Shown here in pieces: positions 1-6,159 of a DNA stretch of 12,050 bases. Source of the DNA: Candidatus Geohydrothermomicrobium daggyaiense (GTDB lineage: Bacteria > Actinomycetota > Geothermincolia > Fen-727 > JACVIW01); contig JACVIW010000046.1 in assembly GCA_015711695.1 (NCBI GenBank), positions 1 to 12,050 of the forward strand. Direction: 5' to 3'. Each line of letters starts with the position of its first letter. Within the stretch, counting starts at the first letter, position 1. The position numbers were made by a program, and so were the translations under genes. Under the pieces are notes generated by a model, which was not told the origin of the DNA, searched no databases, and was given only the letters and a program-made list of their open reading frames with translations.

Positions 1-15
1 ACCATAAGCAATCAT
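1..15 (-). CDS. possible start of next transporter gene (partial)
   Basis: An ATG at 15-13 on the minus strand opens a frame reading M-I-A-Y and then leaves the window. It lies 23 bp after the ABC ATPase stop, which is where a ZnuB/MntC-type membrane permease usually follows such an ATPase. Only five codons are visible and no strong ribosome binding site precedes them, so this is an inference from gene context rather than recognition of a protein. Confidence 0.25.
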
Positions 16-38
16 CTATCTACCGCGCAGTTTTCCAC

Positions 39-932
39 TCAAAAAAATGTCTCATTCTTTTTTCCCGGAAACGATTTTCCTTTGGACTCCTCCTGTGAGT
101 ACGAGGAAAGCACTCCCGAACACAAATTGGTCGGACTTGTCTGACCGAGAAAAAACTCGAACTCGCACCTGTAAGCCTCGGCAAGGCGATCACTTCCGAG
201 TACTTCCTGGGGTTTCCCGTGGACGTGCATGGTCCTGTTTATGCAGAGTATCTCATCCGCATATCTCGCGAGAATATTCACGTCATGAGACACAAACATG
301 ATCGACAGGCGCATTCTGTTCTTAAGTTCTCCAAGCAATTCCATGAACTGCATCTGGGCAGGAATATCAAGCCCACTTGTTGGTTCATCGAGCAGAAGAA
401 TTCTTGTCTCAAGACAGAGGGCGCGCGCCAGAAAAGCCCGTTTCTGTTCACCGCCGGAGAGCTCGCCAATCGGTCTTTTTTCAAAGCCCGCAAGCCCGAC
501 GATTCTTATACTCTCCTTAACGGCCTCTCTATCTTTTCGGGTGGGGAACCGGAATGTACCGACGCAACATGTCCTTCCCATCATTACAACGTCAAAAACA
601 GAGATCGGGAAAAAGGGATCGAAACTCACATGCTGTGGAACATACCCAATGTGGTGGAGTTCGTGTTTGAGTTCTTCAGGTCTCATACCAAGAACCTTAA
701 TCTTCCCACTTTGAGGCGGCACAATACCGAGTATTGTTCTGAGAAGCGTGGTTTTCCCAGCGCCGTTCGGTCCTATAACCCCCAGAAACATTCCTTCTTT
801 GAGAGCGAAACTGATATTTTCCAGGACCACGCGCCCGGAAACACTGACCGTGACATTATCCAGCTCAATGAGCTTCTTTGCTGAACCCTCAACTGATTCA
901 AAGAACTCGGCTACCCGGCATTTGCGCTCCAT
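39..932 (-). CDS. Zn/Mn-type metal ABC transporter ATP-binding protein
   Basis: Cytoplasmic ATPase of an importer in the ZnuC/MntB/TroB family, which powers uptake of zinc, manganese or related divalent metals with a membrane permease and a metal-binding lipoprotein. The motifs are complete: Walker A GPNGAGKT (residues 54-61), Q-loop Q100, signature LSGGE (158-162), Walker B ILLLDEP (178-184) and H-loop H216. The VPQ-x8-P-x-SVFDVVMMGR stretch and the closing VHG-x-PQEVL segment are typical of metal-family members. The protein has about 20 extra residues before the usual start of the fold and a roughly 35-residue polar tail after residue 262. The ATG at 932 has a purine-rich GGTAAGG upstream. 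No binding-protein gene is present upstream; the permease probably lies off the left edge. Metal specificity cannot be told from the ATPase. Confidence 0.9.
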   Translation of the reverse strand: MERKCRVAEFFESVEGSAKKLIELDNVTVSVSGRVVLENISFALKEGMFLGVIGPNGAGKTTLLRTILGIVPPQSGKIKVLGMRPEELKHELHHIGYVPQHVSFDPFFPISVFDVVMMGRTCCVGTFRFPTRKDREAVKESIRIVGLAGFEKRPIGELSGGEQKRAFLARALCLETRILLLDEPTSGLDIPAQMQFMELLGELKNRMRLSIMFVSHDVNILARYADEILCINRTMHVHGKPQEVLGSDRLAEAYRCEFEFFLGQTSPTNLCSGVLSSYSQEESKGKSFPGKKNETFF

Positions 933-974
933 ACGCCTTACCGCCTTTTTTCAGCGCGCTTTTAGCTTCATTTA

Positions 975-1002
975 GTGGAAATCCACACCTTAAGGATGTC
1001 AA
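975..1002 (-). promoter_or_regulatory. candidate promoter with palindromes before metal ABC gene
   Basis: On the minus strand a perfect TTGACA (-35, complement of 997-1002) lies about 65 bp upstream of the ABC ATPase start. The region where the -10 should be is poor (TCCACT at 17-bp spacing, 3 of 6 matches). The spacer and -10 region hold two palindromes: CCTTAAGG at 988-995 and GTGGA-AA-TCCAC at 975-986. A strong -35, a weak -10 and symmetric sequence between them suggest a regulated promoter. That a metal-responsive regulator binds here is inference; the sites do not match a Zur or MntR consensus that I know. Confidence 0.4.
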
Positions 1003-1082
1003 TTGTGCCTAGCGAAATTTTTTCTGCGTGCCCCGGCTTTTCCTCGGTCCCGATTGGTTCGAGCCGAATTCATGAACACGCT

Positions 1083-1745
1083 TCAGCCAGCCGATTTCGG
1101 TCTGATAATTACCTCTGTTATCAGATCCCCCTTTTCGATGGCATTTACAACATCCATACCCGATACTACCTGCCCAAATACTGTATACTGCCCGTCAAGG
1201 CTTGGCTGGGGCGCAAGGCATATATAAAATTGGCTCCCTCCTGAATATGGGTCCTGCGCCCGTGCCAACGCCACGGTACCCGTCTCATGCTTCCTGTCGC
1301 TGAATTCAGGAGGCAGGCGATACCCAGGTCCACCTGTCCCAACATAGGGATCATCGGGTTTTCTGCTCAAGGGATCTCCTCCCTGAATAACAAAACCTGG
1401 CTCGACTCGATGAAAACGCGTCCCGTTGTAAAACCCCGATCTCGCAAGATGCAGAAAACTCGCGACCGTGACGGGTGCGACATCGGGGAAGAAATGGATA
1501 ACGATGTCGCCTTTTTCAGTCCTTATAACAGCCTCAACCCTGTCCCCATCCTGTCCGTCCGGGAAGTCGGAAAGAGACTTTACTGGCGGTAGCGACTCTT
1601 CTGGAGTCACCTCCGTTTGGCTCGGTGGTTTTTTCGGCTGGGATTTTTCTTTCACATTCTCACTACCACCGCAACCAGTGAGTAGAAGCGCAGCTCCCAT
1701 CAAAAAAAGTACGAAAAAGGTTACAAATCCCAATTTTTTCGACAT
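1083..1745 (-). CDS. cyclophilin-type peptidyl-prolyl isomerase lipoprotein
   Basis: A 220-residue secreted folding enzyme that isomerises X-Pro peptide bonds. Residues 1-24 form a lipoprotein signal peptide: two lysines, a hydrophobic segment, then lipobox LTGC with C25 as the lipidated residue. A charged, proline-rich linker follows (about 26-68), then a cyclophilin domain from about 70 to 218. Family motifs are FHRVEPGFVIQGGDP (111-125), SGGSQFYI (168-175) and YTVFGQV (187-193). The start is placed at 1745 rather than at an in-frame ATG 48 bp upstream, because AAGGAGGA (complement of 1751-1758) sits 5 bp before it and the signal peptide then begins at residue 1. It likely acts outside the membrane of a monoderm cell. 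It has its own promoter and is separated from tRNA-Thr by a terminator. Confidence 0.95.
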   Translation of the reverse strand: MSKKLGFVTFFVLFLMGAALLLTGCGGSENVKEKSQPKKPPSQTEVTPEESLPPVKSLSDFPDGQDGDRVEAVIRTEKGDIVIHFFPDVAPVTVASFLHLARSGFYNGTRFHRVEPGFVIQGGDPLSRKPDDPYVGTGGPGYRLPPEFSDRKHETGTVALARAQDPYSGGSQFYICLAPQPSLDGQYTVFGQVVSGMDVVNAIEKGDLITEVIIRPKSAG

Positions 1746-1800
1746 CTCTATCCTCCTTAAGTGAAGAAACCGGGGAACGACACCCTCAAGCACTGGTTAG

Positions 1801-1809
1801 AGTATAACA
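1801..1809 (-). promoter_or_regulatory. extended -10 promoter for isomerase gene
   Basis: The minus strand reads TGT-TATACT (complement of 1801-1809), an extended -10 element with five of six matches to TATAAT. It lies about 55 bp upstream of the isomerase start. No good -35 is present at 17 bp, as expected for an extended -10 promoter. It falls just downstream of the terminator that ends the sigH/tRNA unit, which makes a separate transcription unit plausible. Confidence 0.5.
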
Positions 1810-1819
1810 ATATGAAATC

Positions 1820-1839
1820 AAAAACGGTGCATAGCACCG
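1820..1839 (-). terminator. rho-independent terminator after tRNA-Thr
   Basis: Read on the minus strand, a perfect 6-bp stem CGGTGC/GCACCG with a TAT loop (1825-1839) is followed at once by five T (1820-1824). It lies 40 bp downstream of the tRNA-Thr 3' end and should end the transcript carrying sigH and the tRNA. Confidence 0.75.
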
Positions 1840-1878
1840 CCTATGATTTGTCTGATAAAAATATCTGGAATAAATATC

Positions 1879-1954
1879 TGGAGCCGACGGAGGGACTCGA
1901 ACCCCCAACCCGCGCATTACAAGTGCGCTGCTCTACCTGTTGAGCTACGCCGGC
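1879..1954 (-). tRNA. tRNA-Thr (anticodon TGT)
   Basis: A 76-nt cloverleaf. The acceptor arms GCCGGCG (1954-1948) and CGTCGGC (1889-1883) pair over 7 bp with one G-U. The anticodon stem GCGCA/TGCGC flanks the loop CTTGTAA, giving anticodon TGT (complement of 1919-1921), which reads ACN threonine codons. The T-arm carries the standard TTCGAGT loop. The 3' CCA is encoded (1881-1879). The 5' base G (1954) is also the last base of the sigH TAG stop codon, so the tRNA must be freed from the sigH transcript or made from a promoter inside sigH. Confidence 0.97.
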
Positions 1955-2643
1955 TATCCAGCCATACTCTTTGCCCTAGTCTCGAAGGCGCCCTGAGCAA
2001 GCAGCTCCCTGAGTTTTAGATGTTGCTCAATTTTTCTTTTAACTCTCTGAAGAGCGTTGTCGATTGATTTTACCTGCCGGCGAAGGTCCCTTGCAATCTC
2101 CTGATAGGATCTTCCTTCCATATAGAGCCGGAGCACATCCGTCTCAAGCCGCGAAAGCATCTTCAAGAACTCACCCTTGAAACTTTCCGCCTCCTCCTCA
2201 CCAATCACGAGTTCGACGGGATCAATTGTATCTTTTGAGGTTATCAGGTCAATCAGCACCCTGTCCTCTTCTTCGTATTCACCTACGGGACTGGTAAGGG
2301 AAACATAGTTGTTGAGCGGCATATGTTTCTGCCTGGTTGCTGTTTTTATGGCAGTTATGATCTGTCTTGTGATACACAATTCGGCAAAAGCCTTGAAGGA
2401 TGCCTCCCTGTTATCCCGGAAATCCCGAATCGCTTTGTAAAGACCAATAAAACCCTCCTGAACAAGGTCTTCCTGGTCCGCTCCAATTAGATAATAGGAG
2501 CCCGCTTTCAACCTGACCATATCCGCGTAGCGTTCTAACAGTTCATCCTGTGCTTTCCTGTCCCCGAATTGAGCACGTCTTGCAAGTTCCTCGTCCTCAA
2601 GGCGATGGTAATTGATAAGTTTGACTACCTGCGTTCTTACCAA
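1954..2643 (-). CDS. sigH: RNA polymerase sigma factor, SigH family
   Basis: A 229-residue sigma factor of the SigH (sigma-30) group, which in Bacillus directs early-stationary and sporulation-entry genes; related factors occur in non-sporulating Gram-positive lineages. Region 2 is highly conserved: DLVQEGFIGLYKAIRDF (59-75) and FAELCITRQIITAIKTATRQ (86-105). Region 4 has the helix-turn-helix around YQEIARDL (180-187) and SIDNALQRVKRK (193-204). The start is TTG at 2643: GGAGGTGAT (complement of 2649-2657) matches the anti-Shine-Dalgarno over nine bases, with 9 bp between GGAGG and TTG, and a TGA stop lies two codons upstream in frame. An ATG nearer to that site is out of frame. It follows rlmB, as in Bacillota, but with no yacP-type gene between them. 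Its stop overlaps tRNA-Thr by one base. Confidence 0.95.
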   Translation of the reverse strand: MVRTQVVKLINYHRLEDEELARRAQFGDRKAQDELLERYADMVRLKAGSYYLIGADQEDLVQEGFIGLYKAIRDFRDNREASFKAFAELCITRQIITAIKTATRQKHMPLNNYVSLTSPVGEYEEEDRVLIDLITSKDTIDPVELVIGEEEAESFKGEFLKMLSRLETDVLRLYMEGRSYQEIARDLRRQVKSIDNALQRVKRKIEQHLKLRELLAQGAFETRAKSMAG

Positions 2644-2737
2644 AACCCATCACCTCCAGGATAAGGGTAATAAAGCGTCAAATCGTTAAGCTCTGTAAGT
2701 TCAATCGCCGCCTGAATCGAAAAAGGTTTTTAACACT

Positions 2738-2765
2738 ATTTTCGCCCGATTGCGCGAACAGTCAA
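2738..2765 (-). promoter_or_regulatory. candidate housekeeping promoter for sigH
   Basis: The minus strand reads TTGACT (complement of 2760-2765; five of six matches to TTGACA), a 16-bp spacer, then GAAAAT (complement of 2738-2743; four of six to TATAAT). Transcription would begin near 2731, leaving a leader of about 90 nt before the TTG start. I saw no SigH-type autoregulatory promoter in the same gap. This is prediction from consensus only. Confidence 0.5.
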
Positions 2766-2793
2766 GACAAAACCGCATAAAATAAACCACCAT

Positions 2794-2936
2794 ACCGTAA
2801 TTTGATGACAGGCACCAAATAAAATTTGTGGTGCCATAGGCGCGTAAATCCGCTCTGCGAGCTGGTTTGTGAGGTAAAAAAATTGCCCGCTCCTGTAAAT
2901 TCCGCAAAAACCGTAAAATGGTGACAGGCGCCGAAT
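2794..2936. repeat. pair of degenerate 27-bp repeats with fold-back (REP/MITE-like)
   Basis: Two direct copies sit 116 bp apart at 2794-2820 and 2910-2936. They match at 22 of 27 positions, sharing ACCGTAA and TGACAGGC and then CC-x-AAT. Next to the first copy, GGCACC (2811-2816) pairs with GGTGCC (2830-2835), and AAAT with ATTT inside, forming a hairpin with an AT-rich loop. The second copy runs up to the first base of the rlmB stop triplet (2936-2938). The block fills most of the rlmB-sigH gap and encodes nothing convincing. It looks like a decayed REP or MITE-type element; the mobile origin is inference, since only this one locus is visible. Confidence 0.55.
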
Positions 2937-3685
2937 TATGGTTTGATAATTGTTCTTTGTCTTGCAGCCTCAAAAAGCACTACTGCCCCTGCCACCGCCA
3001 CATTGAGGGACTCAACTTTACCGAGCATCGGTATCCTCACAACAACATCACAGCGCTCAGCCGTAAGTCTTCCAAGCCCCTTTCCTTCACCGCCCAGAAC
3101 TACACACGTTGGACCCGCGTAGTCAATGCCATAGTAAGGAGCGCTCCCGCTGACTTCCACTCCCACAATCCAAAACCCCTCTTTTTTCAACCTTAATAGC
3201 GCGCTCGATACATTCGGGACCCTCGCCACTTTTACATACTCCGCCGCTCCCGCCGACGTTCTCAACACGGTAGGGCCTACGGATGCAGATCTCCTTTTGC
3301 TTATGATGATTCCGTCAACACCGCACCCGTCAGCGACCCTCATAAGCGCCCCGAGATTTCGAGGGTCCTCAACCCCATCAAGGGCAAGCAATAAGCCAGG
3401 CTTTTCCTTATTTAAACCACTAATCAAATCATCCAGGGTTATGTAAGAAAAAGGTGAAACAAGAGCTACCACGCCCTGGTGATGTTCGGAGGGGGCAATA
3501 CTTTGGATCTGTCTTTTCGTGATTTCGAATAACGGAATTCCCGTTTCCGCTGCGAGATTTATTATCTTCTTCAAAGCGCAAGAGCGCTTCGCCTCGCGAG
3601 CAATAAAAATTTTTTCAACGTGCCGCCCTCCACGAAGCGCCTCAAGCACAGGATTTCTTCCATCTATTTTTTCTAATTCTTCCAA
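2936..3685 (-). CDS. rlmB: 23S rRNA 2'-O-methyltransferase, TrmH/SpoU family
   Basis: A 249-residue SPOUT methyltransferase of the RlmB/YacO type, which transfers a methyl group from S-adenosylmethionine to a guanosine ribose in 23S rRNA (G2251 in E. coli); the exact target here is by homology. An N-terminal substrate-binding domain (1-75, with DGRNPVLEAL at 8-17) precedes the knotted catalytic domain. The SpoU motifs are intact: DPRNLGALMRVAD (107-119), VLGGEGKGLGR (196-206) and IPMLGKVESLNVAVA (218-232). The start is TTG at 3685; an upstream TGA closes the frame and no ATG is available near the conserved N-terminus. The ribosome site is weak (GAAGAGAG). It lies 40 bp after cysS and is probably cotranscribed. 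The Mini-III RNase gene (mrnC) often found between cysS and rlmB in Bacillota is absent. Confidence 0.93.
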   Translation of the reverse strand: MEELEKIDGRNPVLEALRGGRHVEKIFIAREAKRSCALKKIINLAAETGIPLFEITKRQIQSIAPSEHHQGVVALVSPFSYITLDDLISGLNKEKPGLLLALDGVEDPRNLGALMRVADGCGVDGIIISKRRSASVGPTVLRTSAGAAEYVKVARVPNVSSALLRLKKEGFWIVGVEVSGSAPYYGIDYAGPTCVVLGGEGKGLGRLTAERCDVVVRIPMLGKVESLNVAVAGAVVLFEAARQRTIIKP

Positions 3686-3725
3686 TGCTGATCGCTCTCT
3701 TCAGGGTACACCTGCGAGCAGCAAG

Positions 3726-5240
3726 TTAGCCCCCTGTTATTTTTTCCATCCGCCAGCGATAACCACCTGGCAAATCCTCAACTCGCACGCCAATGGCGGA
3801 AAGTTTATCTCGAACAATGTCAGCAATCTCGTACTGGCCCCTTTCCCTCGCTGCCTGCCTCACTTCAAGGAGGATTTCTATCAGGCTCTCGACTGACAGC
3901 GCTTGCCTTCCGGAGCTATCGCCGCGCATCCCGACTTCAACAATATTCCCCCGCTCAGAAATGGGAGAAAGCGCAGCGACATTCAGACCGAGTGCGCCGG
4001 TGAGCTCCTCGATCGCGTTCAAGCAGGAACCCATGACAGTCTTTGCTTTAGGACTCCTCGATTTCAAGATGCGTGAAACGAAAGCGTTGGTTTCCTTGAC
4101 CAGACCGAATATCGAACCAACAGCGAGCGCTGTGTTGAAGTCATCATCCATAGCCTCTCTAAACTGTTTTTTAAGTCCATCGACTCGCTTTATTACGTCA
4201 GCCTCATACGAACTAAGTTCCTCCGCCGTGTCATCGCCAATGCGCGTTATGGCGTCCCTGAGGTTAAACAAGCAGGTCTTGAGCCTTTCAAGACCCGCCG
4301 CCGCTTCATGGAGACTATCGTCGCTGAAACTCAACGGGCTCCTGTAGTGGGTTTGAAGCATCAAAAGCCTTATCGTGTCGGTATCATGCTCCTCAAGCAC
4401 CTCTCTTAAAAGCCTGATGTTACCCAGCGACTTTGACATCTTCTCCTGGTCGATGTTCAGCATCCCGCTGTGCATCCAGTACCTGACAAATCTTCTTCCG
4501 GAATACGCTTCCGCCTGCGCTATCTCGTTCTCATGGTGGGGAAAAACAAGGTCGAGCCCTCCCCCGTGAATATCGAACTCCTCTCCCAGATACTTCATCG
4601 ACATCGTGGAGCACTCTATATGCCAGCCAGGTCTTCCCTTTCCCCATGGACTGGACCAAGAAGGTTCACCCGGCTTTGCCGCCTTCCAGAGCGCGAAATC
4701 AAGCGGAGCCTTTTTCTTCCTCAATTCATCATCAGACTGGACGGTTACCTGCTGTTCTTCAAGATCCCTTCCTGAAAGCTTTCCATATTCCGGAAATTTC
4801 GCCACATTAAAATAAACATCCCCGTCGGAAACGTACGCGAATCCTTTTCGAATAAGCGTGGATACGACATCTATCATGTCATTCACGTGTTCGGTCGCCT
4901 TAGGGGCTATATCAGGCGGAAGAATGCCCAGAGCGCGCATATCCTCATGGAAAGCTTTTGTGTATTCACTGGCAATCTCGAACGGATCTTTGCCCTCCTC
5001 TTTAGCCCTGTTAATAATTTTGTCATCAATATCCGTGATGTTTTGAACGAATAAAACATCGTAACCGGAATAGATGAAATATCTCCTGATAACGTCGAAG
5101 TTTAAAAAAGTCCGCGCGTTTCCAAGGTGGATAAAGTTGTAAACTGTAGGCCCACAAACATACATTGCGACCTTTCCTTCTTCCCTTGGTTGGAAGATTT
5201 CCTTTTTTCTTTTGATGGTGTTATAGATAACTATTGACAT
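3726..5240 (-). CDS. cysS: cysteinyl-tRNA synthetase
   Basis: A class I aminoacyl-tRNA synthetase that charges tRNA-Cys, 504 residues and full length. The active site has the HIGH-type HLGN (38-41) and KMSKS (267-271). Zinc ligands that select cysteine are visible as C29 (in CGPTVY), C210 (in HIEC), H235 and E239 (in PHHENE). The C-terminal helical and anticodon-binding region ends with LPGGYRW. The ATG at 5240 has GGGAG 5 bp upstream. It follows cysE by 116 bp. That gap holds only weak promoter-like matches and no terminator that I can see, so readthrough from cysE is likely and an internal promoter is possible. Confidence 0.97.
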   Translation of the reverse strand: MSIVIYNTIKRKKEIFQPREEGKVAMYVCGPTVYNFIHLGNARTFLNFDVIRRYFIYSGYDVLFVQNITDIDDKIINRAKEEGKDPFEIASEYTKAFHEDMRALGILPPDIAPKATEHVNDMIDVVSTLIRKGFAYVSDGDVYFNVAKFPEYGKLSGRDLEEQQVTVQSDDELRKKKAPLDFALWKAAKPGEPSWSSPWGKGRPGWHIECSTMSMKYLGEEFDIHGGGLDLVFPHHENEIAQAEAYSGRRFVRYWMHSGMLNIDQEKMSKSLGNIRLLREVLEEHDTDTIRLLMLQTHYRSPLSFSDDSLHEAAAGLERLKTCLFNLRDAITRIGDDTAEELSSYEADVIKRVDGLKKQFREAMDDDFNTALAVGSIFGLVKETNAFVSRILKSRSPKAKTVMGSCLNAIEELTGALGLNVAALSPISERGNIVEVGMRGDSSGRQALSVESLIEILLEVRQAARERGQYEIADIVRDKLSAIGVRVEDLPGGYRWRMEKITGG

Positions 5241-5356
5241 CTACACTCCCGTTAGACTCTCAATCACTCCGACGAAAGCTTGCTTGCTTGAAATCTGAAG
5301 TATCCCACCTGAATAAAATTTAAGAAACATAATGCATGGCATGCCCGACCACAAAT

Positions 5357-6061
5357 TCAGCAGCCCTCGAGAATTTCCCTTACTTTATTATCGATCTCGT
5401 CAATCCTGTTCTCGAGCCTGTCCAGTCTTCTCTCAAGCGTTTTGAACATATCCAACACAGGGTCGGGCAGGTTCTCGTGATGAAGATCGATCGCTGTCAC
5501 CTTTTCGCCCGATCTTACTGTCACCCTCCCTGGAACACCTACCACAGTGCAGTTGGGGGGAACATCCTGTATAACAACAGCGCCCGCTCCAACCCTTGAA
5601 TTTTCACCAATCTTGATCGGGCCAAGAACAGTTGCGCCTGCAGATATTACGACATTATCCCCTATGGTGGGGTGCCTCTTGCCCTTTTCTTTGCCCGTTC
5701 CACCTAAGGTGACGCCCTGATAAAGGGTCACGTTTTTCCCTATCTCGGTAGTCTCCCCAATAACTACGCCCATGCCGTGATCAATAAAGAATCCCTCGCC
5801 AATTCTGGCAGCCTGATGAATTTCTATTCCGGTAAACCACCTTGTGATCATTGAGAGCATGCGCGGGATAAGTGGAACGCCCATGTTGTGCAGAAAATGC
5901 GCAATTCTGTGCATCCAGATAGCATGAAGACCCGGATAGGAAAGGATTACCTCAAGAGTGCCACCGGCTGCGGGGTCACGTTCTTTGACCGCTGCTATAT
6001 CTTCCCGGATAAGTTCAAAACCTCGCTTGAGAATATCTAATAAACTTCTTCTTTCCGTCAT
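5357..6061 (-). CDS. cysE: serine O-acetyltransferase
   Basis: Cytoplasmic enzyme that acetylates L-serine with acetyl-CoA, giving O-acetylserine for cysteine synthesis. At 234 residues it is the short Bacillus-type form. An N-terminal helical part (1-75) leads into a left-handed beta-helix of hexapeptide repeats (about 78-180). Catalytic features are the DH pair at D94-H95 (IDHGMGVVIGET), E80 in GIEIH and H130 in KRHPTIG, with the VTLGGTGKEKGK loop (117-128) typical of the acetyl-CoA site. The C-terminus (200-232) is a short coiled coil. It ends in Gly-Cys, not the terminal Ile that many homologues use to dock into CysK. It lies 98 bp after gltX and ahead of cysS, a linkage of cysteine supply to cysteine charging common in Bacillota. 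The ATG at 6061 has a weak GGGTGG site. Confidence 0.96.
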   Translation of the reverse strand: MTERRSLLDILKRGFELIREDIAAVKERDPAAGGTLEVILSYPGLHAIWMHRIAHFLHNMGVPLIPRMLSMITRWFTGIEIHQAARIGEGFFIDHGMGVVIGETTEIGKNVTLYQGVTLGGTGKEKGKRHPTIGDNVVISAGATVLGPIKIGENSRVGAGAVVIQDVPPNCTVVGVPGRVTVRSGEKVTAIDLHHENLPDPVLDMFKTLERRLDRLENRIDEIDNKVREILEGC

Positions 6062-6159
6062 CTACACCACCCGTCTTCTTCCGAGTCAGAACTTTCAAAT
6101 AGGCACGCCTCAGAGATACGGAAGAAAACAAAAGAAAGCGCAGCCTAAAAAAGTTTATC

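Noticed and set aside
219..884. 221-codon plus-strand frame
   Set aside because: It lies antisense to the ABC ATPase, whose motifs are complete; composition is that of a shadow frame.
1954..2643. SigH as evidence that the organism forms spores
   Set aside because: SigH-family factors occur in non-sporulating Gram-positive groups; no sporulation gene is present in the window.
2701..2973. 90-codon open frame on the minus strand between rlmB and sigH
   Set aside because: It overlaps the rlmB end, the repeat block and the likely sigH promoter, has no recognisable protein features and no good ribosome site. It is not a displaced yacP.
5333..5344. ATGCATGGCATGCC palindromic run and the nearby GCTTGCTTGCTT tandem
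   Set aside because: Short, single occurrence and not placed at a promoter or gene boundary that would give it meaning.
5241..5356. Possible T-box leader before cysS (a GGTGGGATAC stretch on the minus strand)
   Set aside because: It lacks the conserved AGGGTGGNACCGCG-type T-box, a terminator/antiterminator pair and enough length; the gltX-cysE gap is likewise too short.
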